DNA of 64,000 nucleotides from Paulinella micropora (taxonomy: Eukaryota > Cercozoa > Imbricatea > Euglyphida > Paulinellidae), in the NCBI GenBank assembly GCA_019918135.1, contig WBZZ01003618.1, positions 1 through 64,000 of the forward strand, given 5' to 3'. Each line of letters opens with the position of its first letter. The first letter of the stretch is position 1. The position numbers were made by a program, and so were the translations under genes. This document shows positions 8,711 to 19,493 of the stretch, one piece after another. Under the pieces are notes generated by a model that worked only from the letters and a program-made list of their open reading frames with translations, ran no database searches and had not been told where the DNA came from.

Positions 8711-9826
8711 ATGCTGCAGCTGGACCAAGAGGACGATTATCCTCTGCTAGACTTCCTCCCGCCGCTGGTGATGAGTGGCTCCCCCTGCGCCCACCCCTCC
8801 TCACCACCAGCGGGCTCTCCCACCCTGCCCCAACCACTACCTGACCCACAAGACTGGCATCTCGCTAGCCCGGGTAGCCTGTTGGCCGACAGCAGCGGAC
8901 AGTGCGCCGCTTCTGACATCCCCGAGCGTGGCGCTGTACCTGGGCCACCGGACGGCGTGCCATGGGCCCAGGGCGACCCCTTGGGCGACCCCTTGGGCGA
9001 CCCCTCGGGCGACCCCCCGGGCGGCGGGAAGGCCGTGCTGGAGGTAGCGGCGCTGCAAAAACTCTGGGCCGAGTGCGAGCAGGAGGGGGCCTTGCTCGCG
9101 GGCCTGTTCGACCGCCTGGTCGCCCGAAGAGGTAGCCGCACCCCGGTGCTCAGGCCGACGACCAGGCCGGCGCAGGGCCTGTGGTCCTTTGGTGGTGATT
9201 ACAACGTGGCGGTCCTGCCCGGCCCGGACGACGACGGCAGGGGGACAGGCAGAAGCTGGGGCGGGGCTCTGGCCGGGGCCGCCCCTAGCGCTACCGCCCG
9301 GTTCGGGGCGCACACGCGCACTCAGGCGCGGGACTTCGCCGGCCCCAAGGCCAGGAAGACGGAGCCCGCACAGGACGCCGCGTCGCGGGCAGAACGACCC
9401 CCCGCGGACCAGCGCAGGCACGATCGCCCCGACAAGGAAAAGATGTGCCGGGACGAACGCAACGGCTACTTGCGGGAGCTGAAGGACCTGCTGAGCCTGC
9501 CCGAGAATACACAAGCTAACACGGTGTTGGCGGAAACCGTGTACAAGGTGCGCGAAGTCGTGACCACTAGTATCTCCCGCGAGCTAGAGTGTCCGCTGCC
9601 CTTCCGTCGCGCCCGGGGGCTCGGTAAGAACAAGAACGAGAATGAGCGGCGCAGGGAGCTGGCGCTCATGTGCCGCGAGATGACTGCGCGCCTGGGCCTG
9701 GGCAAGAGCACGTACAACCAGGTTATAGCGCGCGCACTGGACGTACTGAAGAGCACGGTGGGCTATGGCCCGGGCGCTCAGGACTTGGAAATCTCCCGCC
9801 TCGTCCATCAGCCCTCCTTTCTGTAA
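8711..9826 (+). CDS. Protein with two bHLH-like stretches, putative DNA-binding regulator
   Basis: The 371-residue product has a Pro/Gly-rich first 110 residues including a GDPLGDPLGDP repeat, a middle basic/acidic region, and a charged helical C-terminal third. Two segments resemble basic helix-loop-helix modules: RDERNGYLRELKDLLSLPEN with a second helix TVLAETVYKVREV (about residues 245-285), and NENERRRELALMCREM with YNQVIARALDVLKS (about 308-350). Each has a basic patch ahead of helix 1. The second is the better match. bHLH proteins usually dimerise on E-boxes, and one lies just upstream. It looks whole. The stop at 9824-9826 is followed by ATTAAA. The bHLH assignment is from pattern only and could be a coincidental helical protein. 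Confidence 0.45.
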   Translation: MLQLDQEDDYPLLDFLPPLVMSGSPCAHPSSPPAGSPTLPQPLPDPQDWHLASPGSLLADSSGQCAASDIPERGAVPGPPDGVPWAQGDPLGDPLGDPSGDPPGGGKAVLEVAALQKLWAECEQEGALLAGLFDRLVARRGSRTPVLRPTTRPAQGLWSFGGDYNVAVLPGPDDDGRGTGRSWGGALAGAAPSATARFGAHTRTQARDFAGPKARKTEPAQDAASRAERPPADQRRHDRPDKEKMCRDERNGYLRELKDLLSLPENTQANTVLAETVYKVREVVTTSISRELECPLPFRRARGLGKNKNENERRRELALMCREMTARLGLGKSTYNQVIARALDVLKSTVGYGPGAQDLEISRLVHQPSFL

Positions 9827-9857
9827 AGCGGCGGCCGTGGCCGGCCGCCGCCTCTCT

Positions 9858-9863
9858 ATTAAA
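9858..9863 (+). terminator. ATTAAA poly(A) signal
   Basis: The hexamer lies 32 bases after the stop of the bHLH-like gene. It faces the minus-strand ATTAAA at 10074-10079, marking a convergent gene pair. Confidence 0.5.
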
Positions 9864-10073
9864 AGCTCAGGCACCGGTCCAGGGCATAGCACCCGGCGAG
9901 GTTGGAAGCCGGCCGGGAGCGGGCTAGCTAGCGCCGGCGGTACGGAGGGGGAAGCACTTTTCGTTCCGGTCCGGGTGGTGACTAGGGAGGGGCTGCCCCC
10001 GGTGAACTCGTGGCCGGCCGCGCTAGGACGCCAGGCCACGTCCGCCGGCGCCCAGAGGACCGCAGCTAGACTT

Positions 10074-10079
10074 TTTAAT
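10074..10079 (-). terminator. ATTAAA poly(A) signal of the large minus-strand gene
   Basis: ATTAAA on the minus strand lies 74 bases past the stop near 10153. Confidence 0.45.
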
Positions 10080-10152
10080 GGGCTGCTCAGGCATACCCCG
10101 GCCGGCGAAACTAAGCCTGCTCGCTGTCACTGTCTGCCGCGCGGGGCGGCGG

Positions 10153-13100
10153 TCATTCGTAGAAACTGCACAAGGGGCCGCGGTCCGGCCGTGTCTGGCG
10201 CGGGCACTGCCGCCGGCGTGCCCCGGGCGCCTGGCAGGGGGGGCCAGTAGGCCGGCGGGGGGGGGGGGGCGGCGGCGCCTGGCAGTCTGGGGGCGGCGGG
10301 GGGGCCGAGTCCGCCTGCGTGACGGCCGCCGGGTCGAACGCGTAGTTGACAAAAGCCCCGTCGTCCTCCTCCCGCGGCTGTCCCCGGGGCGACGGCGCCG
10401 GGGTCCGGCCCAGGGCGCACACCGGCCCGGCCTCGTCGTCCGAGGCGCCGAGCACATAGACGGGCGAGTCCAGGGGCACCTCTTCTGCCGGGCCCAGGGT
10501 GCAGGCAGTAGGTGGGGGGGCCAGCGGGGGGGCCAGCAGGCCTTGGTCGGGCTGGCGGCGGCGGCCGCCGGGGGAGGAGGAGCGGCGGACACGCCCGCCG
10601 GGGAAGAGAGCGGCGGCGGCGGCGGCGCGCCGGGGGAGGAGCGGCGGCGGCGGCCGCCGGGGAAGAGGAGCGGCGGCGGCCGCACCCTCCGAGGGGGGCG
10701 GCCCCCCGGCGTCGGGCCGCGAGGCGGGTGGAGCTGGGCTGCGGTGGCGGCGGCGGCGGGGCGAGCGCTGCCCGGAACTGGGCGAGGGGGAGCGTACGCG
10801 CCGGACCCCGGGGGGCCGGCGTTCGCGGGAGCGGCGCGGCCGAGGCTCCGCTGGCGGGCTGCGGCTGCGCGGCCGCCCCTCGGCCGAGCTGCGACTGCGC
10901 GGGCGGAGCGCCCTGCCAGCTTCCTCCTCGGCCTCGCGGGGGGGGCGGGCAGTGTCCACCGCGCGGGGGGAGAGCCCGCCCAACCCCCAGGCGAGGTTCG
11001 TGCACGCGAGTGCGTACACCTCGGACGACCCCGTGGGTCCGGGGGCGGGGAAGAACGGGCACAGGTACACGGGCCCCGCGGGGGGCGCGGCCCCGCGCGC
11101 GATCAGCGCCAGCCGGCCGCCGCGACCGCGCACCCCGGCGCCCAGCGCCGGGCACAGGCGGCGCAGGCAGTAGTCCAGGAGGGGCAGGTCGGTGTCCGGC
11201 GTAAAGCGGTGGCAGTTGCTGAGCTCGACGCGGCAGCGCGACGCGCGCAGCAGCCTGGCCGTCCCGTTCCAGAACTCTGCGCTGCACCCCGGGTCGTACA
11301 GCGCCCGGGCCGGCAGCAGGCGCGCCAGGGACCGCCCCGCCCGGCCGTACTCTGCCGCCGGCTCGGCCTGGCCGGCGGGCGGCGGCACCCAGCGCTGCCC
11401 CAGGGCGTCGATCAGCACGTCCAGCAGCCCGGCGGGGCCCCGCACAGCCACGCCAGCAGCAGCGCGTCCGCCGCCTCGCCGGCGCTGCCCCCCGCCCGGG
11501 CCAGGGCCTCGGGCCCGGCCGCACCCTCGGCCACGGCGCACGCCAGCTGCCAGAGGACCAGCACCAGCTCGCTGCGCGGCGCAAAGTCACGCCACGCCAG
11601 CTCGGCCAGCCAGGGCGAGCCCCGGCCGCCGGCCGCCGCGTACGGGATGCGCCAGGGCACCTCCAGCTGCCGGTCGGTGCCGCCCCCCCGCAGCCGGCAC
11701 AAGGAGCGCTGGCCCCCCGGCAGCGGGCCGGCCGGCCGGCCGGCCCAGCCCCCGGGCTCCGCCAGGCGCAGCACTAGCTCGGCGCGGTCGCGGTCCGCCG
11801 ACACGACCGACAGGGAGCCCCGTTCCAGGCCCCACACCGTCTGCACCCCGCGCTCGCGCCAGCGGGCCCGCAGCGCTCGCCACAGCTCGCACCAGAAGTA
11901 CGCCAGCGGCCGGGCGTCGCCGGACTCGGGGTCCAGCAGGCCCGTCGCCCGGCCGCGGCCGGCCAGGGCCAACAGGACCTCCCCCCCCCAGGCCAGGCAG
12001 CCGCGCCCGAGCACGGCGGGGGGCGAACGCGCGCAGGCCCGCGCCCAGCTCCGGGCGTCCTCCAGGCACGCCGGCGGCGGCAGCCCCAGCCGGGGCGCTT
12101 GTTCCCGCAGCCACCCCGCGCCCGGGCCGCCGCGCAGCAGCGCCCACGACGAGCCGACCGGGTCTTGCAGCAGCGCCAACGGAGCGCCGCGCACCAGCTC
12201 CGCGTAGCGCCTGCCCTCGCTATAACGCAGCCGGGCGGCCCGGCCCGGCGGCGACGACGGGGAGGACGAGGACGAGGACGAAGAGGATGAAGAGGACGGC
12301 CGCGAGGACGACGAGGATGAAGAGGATGAAGAGGACGGCCGCGAGGACGACGAGGACGAGGATGAAGAGGACTGCCGCGAGGACGAGGACGACGAGGACG
12401 AGGACGGCTGCAAGGGCGGGGACGGCCGCGAGGACGAGGACGAGGACGGCTGCAAGGGCGGGACGGACGAGGACGGCTGCAAGGGCGGGGACGGCCCGAG
12501 GACGAGGACGGCGGCGGCGGGGGCCCCCAGTCCGGCGGCGGCGGGCCGAGCCCGGCCCACGCGTCCACCACCGAGGGCCGCAGCGCGGACCCCGTCGTGA
12601 GGGGCGGGCCGTGCGTGCCGCTCGCTTCCGACAGCGCACGCCGCTCCTCGGGCCCGGTCGACGCGGGCAGCACAAAGAGGCACGTGCCCAGGCGCCGCCG
12701 CCAGTACTCGGACCCCGGCCCCCTAAACAGCGGCGCCAGCGACGCCGCCACGCCGCGGCGCGCGGCGGGCTCGTCCGGGAACGACACGACCAGCCACGGC
12801 AGCAGCTGCGGGTCCGCGTCCAGGGCCGTCCGCAGCGCGTCCCACGGTTCCGCGCCGCCCGGCGGCCAGGCCACCCACAGGCCGGACGGCGCGGACCCGG
12901 GGGCCAGCAATCGCAAGAGGTTCGCGGGGGAGCCCCACGCCATCCGGGCGCCCCAGGCCGCGCACCACTGCCGCACGTAGGCCGGGGGCGGGCCGCCCAG
13001 GGACAGATAGCAGGGCCGAACGCCGCCGCTCCCCCGGGCGGCCGGCCGCGCGCGCCCGTGAGCAGGGCCCAGACCACGAGCAGCCGCGCGCGCTCGTCTT

Positions 13101-14190
13101 CGTCGGCGGCCAGGGCCCACACGGGGCCCAGCTGGTGCTGCAGCAGCGCAAACAACACGCCCCGCACCCGCGGCACCCGCAGCTGGCACCAGGACTGGCC
13201 GCCGAGCCCCGCCGCCACGTCCCGCACGTGCCGCTCCAATTGCGCGCAGCCCGGCAGCGACACGGGCCAGGCCGCGCCGAGCGCCGGCCGCCCCGGGTCC
13301 AGCGCGGCCCTAAAGTCCTGCACGGGGGGGCCGCCCAGCCGCTCGGCGCGGCCCGGCTCCGCCGGCCGGCCCTGCAGCCACTGGCTCACGTGCTGGTCGT
13401 GCGGGTCGAACACCCAGCCCCCGGGCGGCGTGTCCTGCCGCCGCAGCCACCGCAGCGCCGCCGCCACGCTCGCGTCCTGGAACGAGGCGTCGCCGCGCTG
13501 CACCAGGCACCACGGGCCCAGCGCCGCGTTGTCCGCCGTCGCCACCCACGCGTCCGGGTAGCGCAGTGGCAGGGTGGCCTGCGCGGGCGCGGCCGGCCCC
13601 GGCCGCGCCCAGTAGCAGCGCTGGCCCTCCTCCACGACCCAGCGCCACACCTCGTGCGTGTCCCCCGTGACCAGGGCCGCCACTACCTGCAGGCCGGGGG
13701 CGGTGCGCTGGCCGCTGGGCCTCGTCTGGCTCAGCACGTGCCGCAGGACCTGCCAGCCCAGGCAGACGGCCGCGGGGTCAGGATTCAGGTCCGCCGTCAG
13801 GCACTGGCGCTGGAGGTAGGCCGCGCTCAACCCCACGCGCAGGCGGGCCTCTTGCGCCGGGGTAGTTACCTCCGCCGAGCTGTGCTGTGGCTGGGCGCTC
13901 AGCAGCAGCCTGACGTAGCTCACCGCCTCCTTACCCAGCCCGACGTCCAGCAGCCGGTCGGCCACGTGCTGGTTCTGCAGGAACAGCGCAAAGCGTGACC
14001 AGGCGTGGTCGATCGTGCTCGCACAGCCGCGCTGTTCCGGGGGAGTCGGGCCTAGCAGCGCCTGCACGGCGCTCACAAACCAGGCCGGGTACGGCCAGGC
14101 CGGCGCGGCGACCGGCCCGGCGGGCGGGCCCGATGAGGGCGGGCCCGACGGGGGCGGCGCTGCGCTCCTGGCTAGCAGAGTACGCGTCAT
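10153..14190 (-). pseudogene. Very large protein of unknown function with Arg/Ser-rich C-terminal region
   Basis: The locus starts at an ATG at 14190 (MTRTLLARSAAPPP). The first 350 or so residues are globular (PYPAWFVSAVQALLG, TIDHAWSRFALFLQNQHVAD, WVFDPHDQHVSQWLQG). A middle globular section follows (YLSLGGPPPAYVRQWCAAWG), then a Ser-rich tract encoded by a GAC/GAG minisatellite (12240-12500). Another globular part contains YFWCELWRALRARW. The C-terminal region has RSRS-type Arg/Ser/Pro clusters and ends in an acidic stretch (ASDDEAGP, REEDDGAFVNYAFDP) that terminates in CSFYE. At about 4 kb it is the largest gene of segment A, which suggests a structural or tegument-like role, but I recognise no family. 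It looks broken, with about three breaks. It is divergent from the first BspA copy (14490). Confidence 0.5.
12240..12500. repeat. GA(C/G)GA(C/G)-type coding minisatellite
   Basis: This is a degenerate repeat of GACGAGGA units with interspersed GGCCGCGAGGACGA and GGACGGCTGCAAGGGCGG units. On the minus strand it encodes poly-Ser or Arg/Pro runs depending on the frame. It interrupts the large unknown gene. Confidence 0.75.
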
Positions 14191-14379
14191 GGTTCTTTCT
14201 GGAGCCGACGGGGCCCGCGCACCGGCCACGCCCGCCCCCCCCCCGGGCTGGCAGGGGACGCCCCTGCGCGGCGCGCTGCCCCCCCCGGGGGCGGGGCGGG
14301 GCCCGGTGGGGGGACCGCGCGCGTGGACGCGGCCGGTGGCCTCCCGGGGGGGGGCGTGCTTCTCCCCCCCCCCGCCCGC

Positions 14380-14489
14380 TCCCCTCACGCCCCCCCCCGG
14401 GCCGCCTGCATGCCGGCGGCCGGAGGGACGCTGTCTCCCACACCCCTCCCCCCCCCCGCACTTGCTAAACCACCACGCCCTGGCCCTCG
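14380..14489 (+). promoter_or_regulatory. Upstream block of BspA copy 1
   Basis: It ends in the shared CTTGCTAAACCACCA motif 13-25 bases before the ATG, preceded by GCCGGCGGCCGGAGGGACGC and a poly-C tract. This matches the last 100 bases upstream of the other plus-strand copies. Confidence 0.55.
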
Positions 14490-16801
14490 ATGCACTTCGG
14501 CCCCGCCCGCCAGCCGTGGCGCCCGTGGCCCCTCCTCCTCCTGCTGTGCGGGTGGCTGCGGGCCGCCGGCGCCGGGTGCCCGTACCCGCTCCAGTGCCCG
14601 ACCCAAGAGGAGGCGTGCCCCTCGGTCGTGTGCCCCGGCGGCGCCACGATCCTCGAGCTGACGACGGCGGCCCCGCAGGACACGTTCGTGTGGCCCCTGT
14701 GGCCGCCCGCCGCCCGACGGCGCGCCGCCGTCGGCAGGCCCAGGCCCTGTCCCGACGTCGTTCACGGTCGACTGGGGGGACGGCTCGCCCCCCACGCCGT
14801 GCCTGGACGCAGGCGCCGCGCCCTGCGCGCACACGTACGCTGCTCCCGGCACGTACACGGTGACGGCGGACCCCGGCGGACGCTACCCCATGCGCGGCTG
14901 GGCGCTGACGCCCGCCTGGCACGCCACGGCGCCCGCGGGCCTGCAGCTGCGCGCCGTCCGGTGGGGGAGCTGCGTTTCCACGCGACGAGCGGCTACCACC
15001 TGTACGCGGCGCCGGGGCTCGCGTACGTGCCCGCATGAATGTGCTGCAGGACGCCGGGCTCGTGCAGAGCTGGGACTACAGCTTCGCTCGCCTGACCACT
15101 ACGCTGCCTGACCTGAGTTACGGGCTCAACGTGTCGGGCGCCGAGTCGGCGGTCGGCGTGTTCGAGAACTCCACTGGCCTGCAGAGCCTGTGGGGCACGA
15201 GCGCCTGGGATACACACAGCCTGCGCAATGCGAGCCGAGCGTTCGCGGGCCTGCCGGCGCTGACCCAGTTCGACCTGTCGCGCTGGGACACCGCCCGGCT
15301 CGAGGACGTGAGCGAACTGTTCGCGGGCAGCGCGGCGCTCACGTGGACGGGGGTCGGCGGCTGGACGTCGCTGCCGAGCCTGTCGCGCTTCTCGGGGCTG
15401 TTCCGAGGGTTAGGCAGCGACTTCCGGGAAGCGCTCACTGGCTGGTCGACGCCCACGCTCGCGCCAGGCTCGGCGATTGCACACGAGCTGGCGCCGTACA
15501 CGGCGCTCGGCCAAGCGCACTGGCCCGCCGCGTGCTCGCGCTCGCTCTTCCTAGCGCGCGTGCGCACGCACGTCCCCAACGCCCTGGCCACGCTGACGCT
15601 GTCGCCCGCGGCCGGTCTGGGCCAGAGCGGCACGTACGGCGTGGACTGGGGGGACGGGTCGGCGCCTGGCTCGTGCGCGCACGCCAACGGCTCAGTCTGC
15701 AGCCACACTTACGCCGGCGCTGGCGACTACTGGCTGCGCCTGAGCGGCCGCGTGGACGGGCTGCGGTACGTAGAGGGCGCTTTCGTCGTGGACGTGGTGG
15801 CGTGGGGTGACGTGCAGCTGTACCACCCGGTGAGCAGCACGACCTCGCTCTTCACGCGGGCAGTGTATCCTTCCCCTGCCAAGGAGTTCCTGCTGCGCTA
15901 CCTGGCGCCGACGGCCGGCGCGCGGGCCCTGCACGGCGTGGCGCCCGAGTACCTGCTAAGGTGGATGACAGAGTTCGTGGGCGACGCGCGCGACTGGGAC
16001 TGGTCGTGGCTCACGCCCGCCACGCACCCCAACGGCTTCCTCTCTCTGTTCTCAAGCTGCTCCAAGTTCAACCAGGACCTGAGCGGCTGGAATACGAGCG
16101 GTGTGGCTAGCCTGGACTCCGCCTTTGCGGGTGCGAGGGCCTTCAACGGCAACATTGGTAGCTGGGACACGAGCCAGGTCACCACCCTACGGAGGGCTTT
16201 CTCAAACGCGCAGGCCTTTAACTGGTCGATCGGCGACTGGAACACGAGCAGGGTCACCAGCCTAGAAGAGACGTTCTCGAACGCGTACGCCTTTAACCAG
16301 CCGATCGGCGGCTGGAACACGAGCCAGGTCACCAGCCTAGCCGCGACGTTCGGTAGCGCGTACGCCTTTAACCAGCCGATCGGAGGCTGGAACGTAAGCC
16401 GAGTCACTAGCCTGTACAAGGCGTTCGGCCAGGCGAATGTCTTTAATCAGCGCCTAGACAGCTGGGACATAAGCAGTGTCTCCGATCTAAGCCTTGTTTT
16501 TGCTTGTGACAATCAGCGGGTCAACTGTGTGTTTAACCAGCCGCTGGGCCGCTGGGATGTGTCGGCCGCCATGGAGACGGGGCAAGTAGTGGGCATGTTC
16601 GTTGGAAATTGTGTTTTTGATCAGAATCTCACGGCCTGGAACGTACCCCCGTCATCGGGCGCAGGTATTTGCACGCAGATGTTCCAGCCTTGGGGGATAA
16701 ACATACCCGACGCAGGTATCCGGCCGAGCAACCTGCCAGCTCTCTGTAGCGGCTCCTACCAGCGCGGGTGTGGTCTGTTTGATCGGAATATGGTTTTTTA
16801 A
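14490..16801 (+). pseudogene. PKD/BspA-repeat secreted protein, copy 1
   Basis: The N terminus (MHFGPARQPWRPWP, then LLLLLCGWLRAAGAGC) is a signal peptide followed by a Cys-rich piece, as in the other copies. The downstream part carries a BspA-type block (LTQFDLSRWDTARLEDVSEL), a PKD domain (GVDWGDGSAPGSCAHANGS to GDYWLRLSGRVDG) and a long DUF285/BspA block with the 25-residue theme FNQPIGGWNTSQVTSLxxxF. BspA-type LRRs mediate adhesion at cell surfaces. The copy looks broken, with about one or two breaks in its first quarter. Two AATAAA signals follow (16854-16859, 16890-16895). It is the first member of the array. Confidence 0.75.
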
Positions 16802-16853
16802 AAATTCGCTGAAGGCTGCGGCTTAATTGTAACTACAGTAATGAAGCACGCCT

Positions 16854-16859
16854 AATAAA
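16854..16859 (+). terminator. AATAAA poly(A) signal after BspA copy 1
   Basis: It lies 53 bases after the stop; a second AATAAA follows at 16890-16895. The second belongs to the shared block that starts the next copy's upstream region. Confidence 0.6.
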
Positions 16860-16886
16860 GTTTGGGAAAGCTGTGGTCTGCTTCTG

Positions 16887-17177
16887 CCTAATAAACTCTA
16901 GTAAGTGGTTAAGCTTTCTGTCCACAGACGTCCGCGGCGTACATCGTCGTTGCCAGAGGCAGTTTTTCTCCTGTTTGAGGCAGGCCGGCCCGAGCGACGG
17001 CCCTTCTCTCGGGCGGCGGGGAGGAATGGGGGGGGGAGGAGGGGAGAGAGAAGGCGGAAGGAAGAGGAGGCGTCCTTTTTGCTCCTGGCCCTGCCGCGCC
17101 ACGCCGGCGGCCGGAGGGACGCCGTCTCCCCCCCCTGGCCACCCTTCCCCCACCTGCTAAACTACCAAGCCCGTGAG
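16887..17177 (+). promoter_or_regulatory. Type A upstream block of BspA copy 2
   Basis: It begins in TAATAAACTC and contains AAGCTTTCTGTCCACAGACG, then CGTACATCGTCGTTGCCAGA, TTTTTCTCCTGTTTGAGG, a purine-rich run and CTGCCGCGCCACGCCGGCGG. It ends in CACCTGCTAAACTACCA before the ATG. Closely similar blocks precede copies 3 and 4 and the remnant near 33.6 kb, and one stands alone at 26.8 kb. Conservation outside coding DNA suggests promoter or 5' UTR function. Confidence 0.6.
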
Positions 17178-19493
17178 ATGCACCAGCTCGGCCCCTCCCG
17201 CCAGCCGTGGCGCCCGTGGCCCCTCCTCCTGCTGTGCGGGTGGCTGCGGGCCGCCGGCGCCGGGTGCCCGTACCCCCTGCAGTGCCCGACCCAAGAGGAG
17301 GCGTGCCCCTCGGTCGTGTGCCCCGGCGGCGCCACCATCCTGGAAATCACGACGGCGGCCCCGCAAAACAACACGTTCGTGTGGCCCCTGTGGCCGCCCG
17401 CCGCCCCGACTGCGCGCCGCCGCCGCCAGGCCCAGGCCGGGGCCGTCCCGACGTCGTTCACGGTCGACTGGGGGGACGGCTCGGCCCCCACGCAGTGCCT
17501 GGACGCCGGCGCCGCGCCATGCGCGCACACGTACGCTGCTCCCGGCACGTACACGGTAACGGCGGACCCCGGCGGCCGCTATCCCGTGCGCGGCTGGGCG
17601 CTGACGCCCGCCTGGCACGCCGCGGCGCCCGCGGGCCTGCGGCTGCGCGCCGTGCGGCGGTGGGGGGAACTGCGCTTCCACGAGACGAGCGGCTACCACC
17701 TGTACGCGGCGCCGGGGCTCGTGTACGTGCCCTCGCTGAATTCGCTGGCGGACGCCGGGCTCGTGCGCGTCTGGGACTACAGCTTCGCGGGCCTCACCGC
17801 TCCGTTGCCGGACCTGAGCTACGGGCTCAACGTGTCGGGCGCCGAGTCGGCGGTCGGCGTGTTTGAGGGCTCTGTGGGCCTGCGCGGCCTGGACGGCACC
17901 CAGGGCTGGGATACACGCAGCCTGCGCAATGTGAGCCGAGCGTTCGCGGGCCTGCCGGCGCTGACAGAGCTCGATCTGTCGCGCTGGGACACCGCCCGGC
18001 TCAAGGATGTCACGGAGCTGTTCGCGGGCAGCGCGGCGCTCACGCGCACTGGCGCCGGCGGCTGGACGTCGCTGCCGAGCCTGTCGCGCTTCGACGCGCT
18101 GTTTTGGGGCCTGGGCAGCAACTTCCGGGAATCACTCGCCGGCTGGTCGACGCCGGCGCTCGCGCCGGGCTCGGCCGACTGCTCGCAGCTGGCGCGATAC
18201 ACTGCACTCGGCCAAGCGCACTGGCCCGCCGCGTGCTCGCGCTCGCTCTTTCTGGCGCTCGTGCGCACGCAAGCCACCAACACCACTGCCACGCTGACGC
18301 TGTCGCCCACGGCCGGCCCCGGCCAGGGCGGCACGTACGGCGTGGACTGGGGGGACGGGTCGGCGCCCGGGTCGTGCGCGCACGCCAACGGCGCCGTCTG
18401 CAGTCACACATACACGGGCGCCGGCGACTACTGGCTGCGCCTGAGCGGCCGCGTGGACGGGCTGTGGTACGTGACCGGCGCACAGGTCATGTCAGTGATG
18501 GTGTGGGGCGACGTGCAGCTGTACCACCCCGTCGGCAGCACGACGCCGCTCTTCGTGGCCCCTGGCATCACCACGCCAGGCGCGCTGCGCTACCTGACGC
18601 CGACGGCCGGCTCGCGGGCCCTGCACGGCGTGGCGCCCGAGTACCTAATGTATGAAATGAGCGACTTCGTGGGCGACGCGCGCGACTGGGACTGGTCGTG
18701 GCTCACGCCCGCTACCCACCCTCAGGGCTTCTTGAGCATGTTCCAGGACTGCAACAAGTTCAACCAGGACCTCGACGGCTGGAACACGAGCGGCGTGGCT
18801 GGCCTAGAGAACACGTTTATGCATGCGTGGGCCTTCAACGGCAGTATCCGGAGCTGGGACACGAGCCGGGTCACCACCCTCACAAGGGCTTTCTACCACG
18901 CGCACGCCTTCGACCAGTCGATCGGCGACTGGGATGTTAGCCAAGTCACCAGCCTCTCTGAGACCTTCTATGATGCGTACGCCTTTAACCAGCCGATCGG
19001 CTTCTGGGACGTAAGCAGAGTCACCAGCCTGCGCGCGACGTTCGCGGAAGCGTACGCCTTTAACCAGCCGATCGGCGGCTGGGACGTTAGCAGTGTCACC
19101 AGCCTGAAGGGGATGTTCTACAGTGCGTACGCCTTTAATCAGCCGATCGGCGACTGGGATATAAGAAGGGTCACTGACCTATACGCGGTTTTCTCCTGTT
19201 ACCCGCCAGACAGGTGTGTGTTTAACCAGCCGCTGGGCAGCTGGGACGTGTCGGCCGCCATGTCCGTGCGGCCCGATCCTATGATATGGGGCATGTTCGC
19301 TGGCAATTGCGCCTTTGATCAAAACCTCACGGCCTGGAACCTGTCATCCGCGAGATCTCCCGCACTTGTTTGCCGGAATATGTTCAATTTCAATGGGATC
19401 TACCCGATGGCCCTGGGTATCCAGCCTAGCAACCTGCCCGCTGTCTGCCGCCGCTCCTACGTGCAAGGGTGTGGTATTTCTGTTGGATTGTGA
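17178..19493 (+). CDS. PKD/BspA-repeat secreted protein, copy 2
   Basis: The 771-residue product starts at the ATG after GCTAAAC-ACCA. Residues 1-29 are a signal peptide (hydrophobic LLLLCGWLRAAGAG) and 30-50 are Cys-rich (CPYPLQCPTQEEACPSVVC). A polybasic TARRRRQAQ motif (about 78-86) precedes PKD domain 1 (about 90-130, VDWGDGS to HTYAAPGTYTVT). A first BspA-type repeat block covers about 205-320, PKD domain 2 about 365-425 (YGVDWGDGSAPG), and a second BspA/DUF285 block about 515-700 (AFNQPIGGWDVSSVTSLKGMF). Many NxS/T sites suggest glycosylation. No C-terminal membrane anchor is visible, so it is probably secreted or non-covalently surface-bound. It looks whole. An AATAAA lies at 19877-19882. 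It is followed by the kinase-like gene. Confidence 0.8.
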   Translation: MHQLGPSRQPWRPWPLLLLCGWLRAAGAGCPYPLQCPTQEEACPSVVCPGGATILEITTAAPQNNTFVWPLWPPAAPTARRRRQAQAGAVPTSFTVDWGDGSAPTQCLDAGAAPCAHTYAAPGTYTVTADPGGRYPVRGWALTPAWHAAAPAGLRLRAVRRWGELRFHETSGYHLYAAPGLVYVPSLNSLADAGLVRVWDYSFAGLTAPLPDLSYGLNVSGAESAVGVFEGSVGLRGLDGTQGWDTRSLRNVSRAFAGLPALTELDLSRWDTARLKDVTELFAGSAALTRTGAGGWTSLPSLSRFDALFWGLGSNFRESLAGWSTPALAPGSADCSQLARYTALGQAHWPAACSRSLFLALVRTQATNTTATLTLSPTAGPGQGGTYGVDWGDGSAPGSCAHANGAVCSHTYTGAGDYWLRLSGRVDGLWYVTGAQVMSVMVWGDVQLYHPVGSTTPLFVAPGITTPGALRYLTPTAGSRALHGVAPEYLMYEMSDFVGDARDWDWSWLTPATHPQGFLSMFQDCNKFNQDLDGWNTSGVAGLENTFMHAWAFNGSIRSWDTSRVTTLTRAFYHAHAFDQSIGDWDVSQVTSLSETFYDAYAFNQPIGFWDVSRVTSLRATFAEAYAFNQPIGGWDVSSVTSLKGMFYSAYAFNQPIGDWDIRRVTDLYAVFSCYPPDRCVFNQPLGSWDVSAAMSVRPDPMIWGMFAGNCAFDQNLTAWNLSSARSPALVCRNMFNFNGIYPMALGIQPSNLPAVCRRSYVQGCGISVGL

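Noticed and set aside
10078-13561. Two long plus-strand frames (709 and 789 codons) opposite the large minus-strand gene
   Set aside because: They are Ala/Arg/Pro-biased antisense shadows without recognisable motifs; poly(A) signals and globular sequence favour the minus strand.
16905-16955. Possible spliced 5' UTR intron in type A blocks (GTAAGTGGTTAAGC to CACAG)
   Set aside because: The interval would be only about 30 bases and the AG is not conserved in the other copies.
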